The notes under the pieces: generated by a model
The model's input: the letters and a program-made list of their open reading frames with translations, nothing else
Told to the model about the DNA's origin: nothing
Databases searched by the model: none
NCBI GenBank assembly: GCA_946621895.1
Contig: CAMOOZ010000158.1
Coordinates: 1 to 10,721 of the forward strand
Length of the DNA stretch: 10,721 nucleotides
Direction: 5' to 3'
Source of the DNA: an uncultured Lachnospiraceae bacterium
Lineage (GTDB): Bacteria > Bacillota_A > Clostridia > Lachnospirales > Lachnospiraceae
In this document: positions 6,181-10,721 of the stretch, in pieces
How positions within the stretch are numbered: the stretch's first letter is position 1
How the letters are laid out: every line of letters begins with the position of its first letter
Translations under genes and position numbers: made by a program

Positions 6181-7588
6181 TTAAGGGGGCAAAGGAGAAG
6201 CTCACATCCTTCGGCGAAGAATCGATCTCCACGGTGTAGCTCCTGGTCCGATAGCCCTCAAGCCGCAGCGTGATCACATGGCTGCCCGGCACCTTCGCAA
6301 AATCCACCGGCAAGACCCCCACATAGCTGCCGTCCAGATAGGCCTCCGCTCCCGCGGGGGCCTCCAGCACGATGCGATAAGCCGAATCCTCCCCCACCTG
6401 CGCTTCGGTAATATAGGTGATCGCCGGATTTGAGGGGGTCATGGCGCTTTCCCCGTTTCCGGAAACGGTATTCGAAGCATTGCCGGAGACGCTTTCCCCG
6501 GGCAGCGCCGTATTGCCGGACACGGACATACCGGTTTCCCCCTCTCCCCGCCGCTCCGGCTCCAGCTGGAGGCTCACATTCGCCCCCTCCGCTGCCACCC
6601 GGATATACTGGGTCAGGCTCTCATAGCCCTCAGCGGAAAGATCCAGCCGGTGAAGACCGTATTCCAGCGGCACGGGCTCCGCGTAATCCGTCAGCTCCCC
6701 GTCGATCTTTAACACTGCCCCCTCCGGAAGGATCGTGAAGATGATCCTGCCGGTCTTTACCTCCTCGATCTCGGCATCGGAAAGATCCAGCACCGTCTCC
6801 CCGTTTCTTTGCACATTGATGCTCTCCACCGTCCGCTTTCCCCCGTTTTCCACGATCACATCGCTTTTCCCTTCGGGAACGGCCAGCAGCATGCCCTTTG
6901 TGACTCTGGCGATCACCCGCTCGCCCACGGTGATCCAGCCGCCGAGGAAGTACTCCTCCCCGGTAAGCCGCAGATAGCCATGTCCTTCTTCGATGGAGAG
7001 GGAAAGCACCTTGTGTCCGAGTCCCCAGGCGCTCAGCTTGTCCGCCGGATTGATGTCCATCAGCCCGGCGCTTTTTCCTTCGGAAAAGACCTTCAGATCC
7101 TCCCCGATGCCGTACTCCGTCCCGCCGATCTTCATTGACGAGGCGCCTGCCTTCAGCTCATACCGGCTGATCCCCTGATGGTTCCAGGCATCGGGGGAGA
7201 TCATAAAGGAATTCAGATGCTTTTTCCCTTTGAGAAAGGTGATATTGGCCACAAGGCCCGGGGCAAGCTGCCCGGGGGTGATGCCCTGAAAATATTTGTC
7301 GTAGAACCGGGTGGTGCCGTCATAGGAGAGGGTATAGGTTTTGCCGGCGCGCAGATTATAGAAGGTCATGAAAAGACCCTCCTGATCCGCGGACATGAAC
7401 AGCGCGGCCTCATCCTGGGAATCATATTCCGTGGGGCCGTAGGCGGTGAGATATTTTCCCTTCGCCGCGCTGCCCCCCGGCGTGGTCGTCACGGGGTTTT
7501 TCCCCTTTCCGCAGGAAACGAGGAACGCCGCAAGCAGCAAAAGGGCAGCGATCCCTAATTTTTTTCCGCTTCCCCGTACTTTTTCCAA
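6167..7588 (-). CDS. Lipoprotein with two PEGA domains
   Basis: This predicted 473-residue lipoprotein has a basic N-terminus, a hydrophobic run and the lipobox LVSC with C26 as the lipidation site, so it should sit on the outer face of the membrane. Residues about 40-280 are beta-rich and not recognised. Two PEGA-type modules follow: about 281-345 (PEGAVLKIDG ... GLHRLDLSAEGYE) and about 403-468 (PAGAEAYLDG ... GSHVITLRLEGYR). The linker at about 346-398 is rich in Gly, Ser, Asn and Glu and holds three VSGN units at 356, 367 and 375. PEGA domains are usually surface or S-layer-associated and may bind cell-wall material, but the ligand is unknown. The start is TTG at 7588, inside the end of cca (34-bp overlap); GGAGG lies 13 nt upstream, which is long, so translation may depend on coupling with cca. 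No better start precedes the signal peptide. Confidence 0.9.
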   Translation of the reverse strand: MEKVRGSGKKLGIAALLLLAAFLVSCGKGKNPVTTTPGGSAAKGKYLTAYGPTEYDSQDEAALFMSADQEGLFMTFYNLRAGKTYTLSYDGTTRFYDKYFQGITPGQLAPGLVANITFLKGKKHLNSFMISPDAWNHQGISRYELKAGASSMKIGGTEYGIGEDLKVFSEGKSAGLMDINPADKLSAWGLGHKVLSLSIEEGHGYLRLTGEEYFLGGWITVGERVIARVTKGMLLAVPEGKSDVIVENGGKRTVESINVQRNGETVLDLSDAEIEEVKTGRIIFTILPEGAVLKIDGELTDYAEPVPLEYGLHRLDLSAEGYESLTQYIRVAAEGANVSLQLEPERRGEGETGMSVSGNTALPGESVSGNASNTVSGNGESAMTPSNPAITYITEAQVGEDSAYRIVLEAPAGAEAYLDGSYVGVLPVDFAKVPGSHVITLRLEGYRTRSYTVEIDSSPKDVSFSFAPLNPIQ

Positions 7589-9015
7589 AGCTGTTTTGCC
7601 GCCTCCAGAAGATACTGCCTGCTGTTTAACTCCGGGGCATCCATGATCTGCTCCAGAAGCTCCTGCAGGATCTTTCCGATCAGCCTCCCCTCCGGGACCC
7701 CGATGGCGATCAGATCCGATCCGGTGATCTTCAGGTCCTTAATGCGCACCGCATCCCCGGAAAGCCGGATTCCGCAGATCCTGCCGGTAATGTCGGAAAG
7801 GCCCTTCAGCTTTTCCTCCCGCATATAGTCGCTCTGTGCCAGAATATCCGCGCGAAGGACCTCCAGGAGCATTTCCATGTTCTCATCCCCGGCCCTCGCC
7901 ATCAGGCGCCGCAGCTCCCTGTCTGTCATCGGTGTCCGGATTTCGTGATTGGCCACCAGGAGCTTCACCTTTTCCACAGTCTTGTTATCGAATTTCAGAC
8001 GCCGCAGGATTTTTCCCGCAAGCCTTTCCCCTTCCTTCGCATGACCGTGGAAATGGTCGATCCCTTCCGCGTCCGTGGTCCTGCAAAGGGGCTTTGCGAT
8101 ATCATGCAGCAGGATCGCCAGTCTGGCCTGCAGGATCTGCGGCGGCTTTAAGCCCATGCCCGGAGGGAGCTCCAACTTTTCTCCTTTCGGAAAATGGCGG
8201 AAAAGCGCCTCCGCAAGCGCCGCGGCCTTCAGCGCCCGAAGGATATGCATGCCCACATTATAGCTGTGGTGGGGATTATTCTGCGGTGTTTCCATGCATC
8301 GGTCGAATTCCGGGAGAAACACCTTCGTCAGCCCAAGCTCGCAGGCCACCCCAAGCCTTTCCGGGAAATCCCCCAGGAGGAGCTTTTTTAACTCCGCCTG
8401 GATCCGCTCGGGACTCACCAGGGAAAGCCTTTCTGCAAGGGGCGGGATCGCCGCGCGCGTCTCCTCCTCCAGCACAAAGCCAAGCTGCGCGGAAAAGCGC
8501 ACGCCCCTGAGCATTCTCAGGGCATCCTCGGAAAATCGGCGGGAAGGCTCCCCCACGGCTCTCAGCAGGCCGTTTTCCAGATCCGCGACGCCGCCGTGGA
8601 GATCGATCAGCCCCTCCTCCTCCCCGTAGGCCATCGCATTGATCGTAAAATCCCGGCGTTTCAGATCCTCCTCCAGACTGGTGGAGAAGACCACATGATC
8701 CGGATGACGGGCATCCCCATAGCAGCCGTCGATGCGATAGGTCGTGACCTCAAAACCGGTTTTGCCGGAGAGCACCGTGACAGTGCCATGCTTTAGGCCT
8801 GTGTCCACTGTTCGCGGAAACAGCGCCTTTACCTCCTCCGGCTTTGCCGAGGTGGTCACATCCCAATCCTCCGGCGTTCTGTCCAGCAGGGCATCACGAA
8901 CACAGCCCCCTACGGCATAGGCCTCAAAGCCGGCTTCCTTTAAGGTGGCGAGGATCCGTTTCAGCGGCTCCGGCAGCGTCAGCTTTTTTTCCGCAAGCGC
9001 GATACCCTCCGCCAT
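7555..9015 (-). CDS. cca: CCA tRNA nucleotidyltransferase (class II, with HD domain)
   Basis: This enzyme adds or repairs the 3'-terminal CCA of tRNAs from CTP and ATP without a template, in the cytoplasm. The 486-residue protein has the class II polymerase-beta-like head: GGCVRDALL at 36-44, the metal-binding pair in EDWDV (D50, D52), RRDFTINAMA at 120-129, and the nucleotide-selecting EDALRMLRGVRF near 163-174. A central HD module follows, with LLHDIAKP (H304, D305) and HFHGHAKEG near 321-329; such domains often carry phosphohydrolase activity. The C-terminus is helical. The length fits bacterial HD-containing CCA enzymes. The ATG at 9015 lies 3 nt after the proS stop, with GGGGAAGGG 11 nt upstream inside proS, so translation is probably coupled. 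The 3' end overlaps the start of the lipoprotein gene. All key motifs look intact. Confidence 0.97.
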   Translation of the reverse strand: MAEGIALAEKKLTLPEPLKRILATLKEAGFEAYAVGGCVRDALLDRTPEDWDVTTSAKPEEVKALFPRTVDTGLKHGTVTVLSGKTGFEVTTYRIDGCYGDARHPDHVVFSTSLEEDLKRRDFTINAMAYGEEEGLIDLHGGVADLENGLLRAVGEPSRRFSEDALRMLRGVRFSAQLGFVLEEETRAAIPPLAERLSLVSPERIQAELKKLLLGDFPERLGVACELGLTKVFLPEFDRCMETPQNNPHHSYNVGMHILRALKAAALAEALFRHFPKGEKLELPPGMGLKPPQILQARLAILLHDIAKPLCRTTDAEGIDHFHGHAKEGERLAGKILRRLKFDNKTVEKVKLLVANHEIRTPMTDRELRRLMARAGDENMEMLLEVLRADILAQSDYMREEKLKGLSDITGRICGIRLSGDAVRIKDLKITGSDLIAIGVPEGRLIGKILQELLEQIMDAPELNSRQYLLEAAKQLWKKYGEAEKN

Positions 9016-9018
9016 GGA

Positions 9019-10455
9019 TCAGTACGCCCTTCCCCAGTACACCATGTGCTTTGCCTTTTTCCCGCAGCATACACAGGTGTCCGAAAGCTCCTCCTGCACA
9101 AAGGGGATGCATCGGCTGGTCACGGAAAGCTCCTCCTTGATCTTATCCTCGCATGCCCTTTCCCCGCACCACATGGCACGGACAAATCCGGATTTCTCCG
9201 CAAAGATCTGCTTAAACTCCTCATAATCCCGGGCTGTCCAGGTATGCTCCTCCAGATGCTTTCTTGCCCGCTCCAGCATCTCCTTCTGCATCTGCGGAAG
9301 AAGCTGCGCGGCGCGTGCCGGCGCCTCCTCAAGGGAAACCTCCAGCTTTTCCCTCGTATCCCTTCTGCAGAGCAGGCATTTCCCTGCCTCCAGATCTCTC
9401 GGCCCGAGCTCGAGCCTTAAGGGGATCCCGCGCATCTCCTGCTCCGCAAACTTAAAGCCCGGGCGCTTGTTTGAATCATCAACCCTTGCCCGGATGCCGG
9501 CGGCATTCAGTCTCTCCGCCAGCTCCCTGACCTTCTCCAGCACGCCCTCTGCCTGCATCTGCACGGGGATCAGAACAACCTGCGTGGGCGCCAGCGCAGG
9601 AGGCAGCACGAGTCCGTCGTCGTCGCCGTGAACCATGATCAGCGCCCCGATGACCCGGGTGGTCATTCCCCAGGAGGTCTGGTGTACATAGGAGAGCTTA
9701 TTCTCCTTATCCGCATACTGGATGCCGAAGGCTCTTGCGAAGCCGTCGCCGAAATTATGGCTGGTGCCGGACTGCAGCGCCTTGCCATCGTGCATCAGCG
9801 CCTCCACCGTATAGGTTGCGGCAGCGCCGGCGAATTTTTCCTTATCCGTCTTTTTCCCCTTCACCACGGGGATCGCCAGGAATTCCTCCAGAAAATCCGC
9901 GTACACATTCAGCATCCGGATCGTTCTCTCCTCGGCCTCCTCGGCAGTGGCATGGGCGGTGTGCCCCTCCTGCCAGAGAAATTCCCTGCTGCGCAGAAAG
10001 GGCCTCGTCTCCTTTTCCCAGCGTACCACGGAACACCACTGATTCAGATTCTGTGGCAGATCCCGCCAGGACTTGACGGCATTCTTATAATAATCGCAAA
10101 AGAGCGTCTCTGAAGTGGGGCGGACGCAGAGCCGCTCGGGCAGCTCCTCCAGCCCGCCGTGGGTGACCCAGGCCACTTCGGGGGCAAAGCCCTCCACATG
10201 ATCCTTTTCCTTTTCCAGCAAAGACTCCGGGATAAACAGCGGAAGATACGCGTTTCTCACTCCCGTTTCCTTGAATCTCCGATCCAGCTCAGCCTGAATT
10301 CTTTCCCATAGCGCATAGCCCTCGGGCCTGATCACCATACAGCCCTTGATCGAGGTGTAGTCGATCAGCTCGGCCTTCAGCACGATATCTGTATACCCCT
10401 GCGCAAATTCCTTATCTCTGGAGGTGATCGCCTCCACCAGCTTTTTCTCCGCCAT
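9019..10455 (-). CDS. proS: Prolyl-tRNA synthetase, archaeal/eukaryote type
   Basis: The enzyme charges tRNA-Pro with proline using ATP. The protein is 478 residues from the ATG at 10455, the length of the archaeal/eukaryote-type class (about 477-480), not the roughly 570-residue bacterial type with an inserted editing domain. Class II motifs are present: the RPTSET loop near 112, motif 2 RWEKETRPF with [18 protein letters not shown] near 145-175, [13 protein letters not shown] near 232, and motif 3 [14 protein letters not shown] near 277-290. The C-terminal zinc domain keeps C430-x4-C435 and C461-x2-C464, and the chain ends in tyrosine, as in this class where the terminal Tyr carboxylate reaches the active site. 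GGAAAGG lies 10 nt before the ATG; an in-frame TTG at 10482 would add nine residues but has no better site. It is the first gene of the proS-cca-lipoprotein operon. No separate editing protein is visible nearby. Confidence 0.98.
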   Translation of the reverse strand: MAEKKLVEAITSRDKEFAQGYTDIVLKAELIDYTSIKGCMVIRPEGYALWERIQAELDRRFKETGVRNAYLPLFIPESLLEKEKDHVEGFAPEVAWVTHGGLEELPERLCVRPTSETLFCDYYKNAVKSWRDLPQNLNQWCSVVRWEKETRPFLRSREFLWQEGHTAHATAEEAEERTIRMLNVYADFLEEFLAIPVVKGKKTDKEKFAGAAATYTVEALMHDGKALQSGTSHNFGDGFARAFGIQYADKENKLSYVHQTSWGMTTRVIGALIMVHGDDDGLVLPPALAPTQVVLIPVQMQAEGVLEKVRELAERLNAAGIRARVDDSNKRPGFKFAEQEMRGIPLRLELGPRDLEAGKCLLCRRDTREKLEVSLEEAPARAAQLLPQMQKEMLERARKHLEEHTWTARDYEEFKQIFAEKSGFVRAMWCGERACEDKIKEELSVTSRCIPFVQEELSDTCVCCGKKAKHMVYWGRAY

Positions 10456-10472
10456 TATCTGTTTTCCTTTCC
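10453..10472 (-). promoter_or_regulatory. proS ribosome binding site and ATG
   Basis: On the minus strand GGAAAGG (10472-10466) precedes ATG (10455-10453) by 10 nt. This supports the ATG over the in-frame TTG at 10482, which sits nearly at the predicted transcription start. Confidence 0.7.
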
Positions 10473-10487
10473 GTATAAACAAATGGG

Positions 10488-10516
10488 ATCATACCTTTTG
10501 ATGCTCTGATCATTAA
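10488..10516 (-). promoter_or_regulatory. Candidate promoter of the proS-cca-lipoprotein operon
   Basis: On the minus strand TATGAT (10493-10488) matches the -10 consensus at 5 of 6 positions. A weak -35, TTAATG (10516-10511), lies 17 nt upstream; TTGTTA (10519-10514) is closer to consensus, but the spacer would be 20 nt. A start near 10481 gives a leader of about 26 nt, too short for a T-box or riboswitch. Confidence 0.4.
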
Positions 10517-10589
10517 CAATAGGAAACGAACTAAGTGCCTGTAATTCGTTTCCCCCGCCGGCCGCGGGCTGCGAAGCAACATATTTCCT

Positions 10590-10612
10590 TTGTGAATGCG
10601 ATGCATTCACAA
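10590..10612. repeat. 10-bp-arm hairpin, loop GAT
   Basis: TTGTGAATGC and GCATTCACAA are exact inverse copies around GAT. It carries the TGCGATGCA core shared, with one base changed, by the units at 10570 and 10629. No U-run follows on either strand, so it is not a typical intrinsic terminator. Confidence 0.7.
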
Positions 10613-10663
10613 TCCGTGGCAAAAACTATGCGAAGCATAGTTTGCGATCCCTCCCCGGAGGGG

Positions 10664-10687
10664 TTATCGTAAATCCATTTACGATAA
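10664..10687. repeat. Perfect 11-bp-arm palindrome, 2-nt centre
   Basis: TTATCGTAAAT and ATTTACGATAA flank CC, giving a nearly continuous 24-bp palindrome. Its near-zero spacer is more typical of a dimeric-protein operator or DNA cruciform than of an RNA hairpin, since the two-base loop would need to open a pair or two. It is A+T-rich, unlike its neighbour at 10649-10662. Confidence 0.65.
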
Positions 10688-10721
10688 TTATCATAAAAGA
10701 AAATGTAGGGAGAATCAAGCC
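10688..10721. other. Right-edge intergenic stretch
   Basis: This is A+T-rich sequence with no gene, promoter pair or RNA motif that I can support. An open minus-strand frame passes through it but shows no coding character. Confidence 0.4.

Larger units (their letters stand above)
10522..10687. repeat. Array of six inverted repeats upstream of proS
   Basis: Within 166 bp lie six inverted repeats: 10522-10553 (9-bp arms GGAAACGAA/TTCGTTTCC, 14-nt loop), 10554-10568 (CCCGC/GCGGG), 10590-10612 (10-bp arms TTGTGAATGC/GCATTCACAA, loop GAT), 10623-10643 (9-bp arms AAACTATGC/GCATAGTTT, loop GAA), 10649-10662 (CCCTCC/GGAGGG) and 10664-10687 (11-bp arms TTATCGTAAAT/ATTTACGATAA, loop CC). A weak one, TGC-GAA-GCA, lies at 10570-10578. 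Cores at 10570, 10597 and 10629 share TGCGAWGCA, 27 and 32 bp apart. All lie upstream of the predicted proS promoter. It resembles a composite palindromic intergenic repeat (REP/BIME-like), but genome-wide copies cannot be checked here. It could also mark the end of an upstream transcription unit. Confidence 0.7.

Noticed and set aside
10456..10482. TTG at 10482 as the proS start
   Set aside because: ATG 10455 has a GGAAAGG at suitable distance and yields the usual family length; the TTG lies at the predicted transcription start.
10522..10687. CRISPR array
   Set aside because: The units are palindromes of differing sequence and length with no uniform repeat and spacer structure, and no cas gene is in the window.
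10456..10721. T-box or other amino-acid riboswitch in front of proS
   Set aside because: No T-box consensus (AGGGTGGNACCGCG-like) is visible, the hairpins lie upstream of the likely promoter, and the predicted leader is only about 26 nt.

Overview
The window looks like chromosomal DNA from a G+C-rich Gram-positive Clostridia, most likely Lachnospiraceae. The basis is GGAGG-type ribosome binding sites, two TTG starts, an archaeal/eukaryote-type prolyl-tRNA synthetase, a SWIM-SNF2 ATPase and a PEGA lipoprotein with VSGN linker repeats. This placement is inference from protein style; no search was run. I see no phage, plasmid, transposon, CRISPR or tRNA signature.

Layout, left to right. (1) Positions 1-2151, minus strand: the N-terminal 717 codons of a large TPR-like protein that runs off the left edge. 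After the helical N-terminus it has a striking Tyr/Gln/Ala/Gly repeat tract, a mixed charged section, and an Ala/Pro/Ser/Val tail at the edge. It starts with TTG. (2) Positions 2152-2279: a compact divergent control region with overlapping promoter-like elements for both directions and a 31-bp imperfect dyad. (3) Positions 2280-6110, plus strand: a 1276-residue SNF2-family ATPase with two N-terminal SWIM-type zinc-binding motifs. It may lack a 5' leader. (4) Positions 6111-6166: a short spacer between convergent genes with small inverted repeats. (5) Positions 10455 down to 6167, minus strand: a tight three-gene operon, proS (prolyl-tRNA synthetase), cca (tRNA CCA-adding enzyme) and a PEGA-domain lipoprotein. 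proS and cca are 3 bp apart, and the lipoprotein start lies inside the end of cca. (6) Positions 10456-10721: the leader and upstream region of proS, with a plausible promoter and, further upstream, a dense string of hairpins, three of which share the core TGCGAWGCA.

How the genes relate. ProS and Cca both serve tRNA function: one completes tRNA 3' ends and the other charges tRNA-Pro. The lipoprotein is probably exported and held in the membrane; its link to them is co-transcription only. The TPR protein and the SNF2 ATPase share a divergent promoter region and could be co-regulated, but nothing in the sequence proves a joint function. The most unusual features are the tandem SWIM motifs, the hairpin array upstream of proS, the Tyr-rich repeat domain and the dyad-bearing divergent promoter. 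I did not find a complete, convincing new defence or mobile system.
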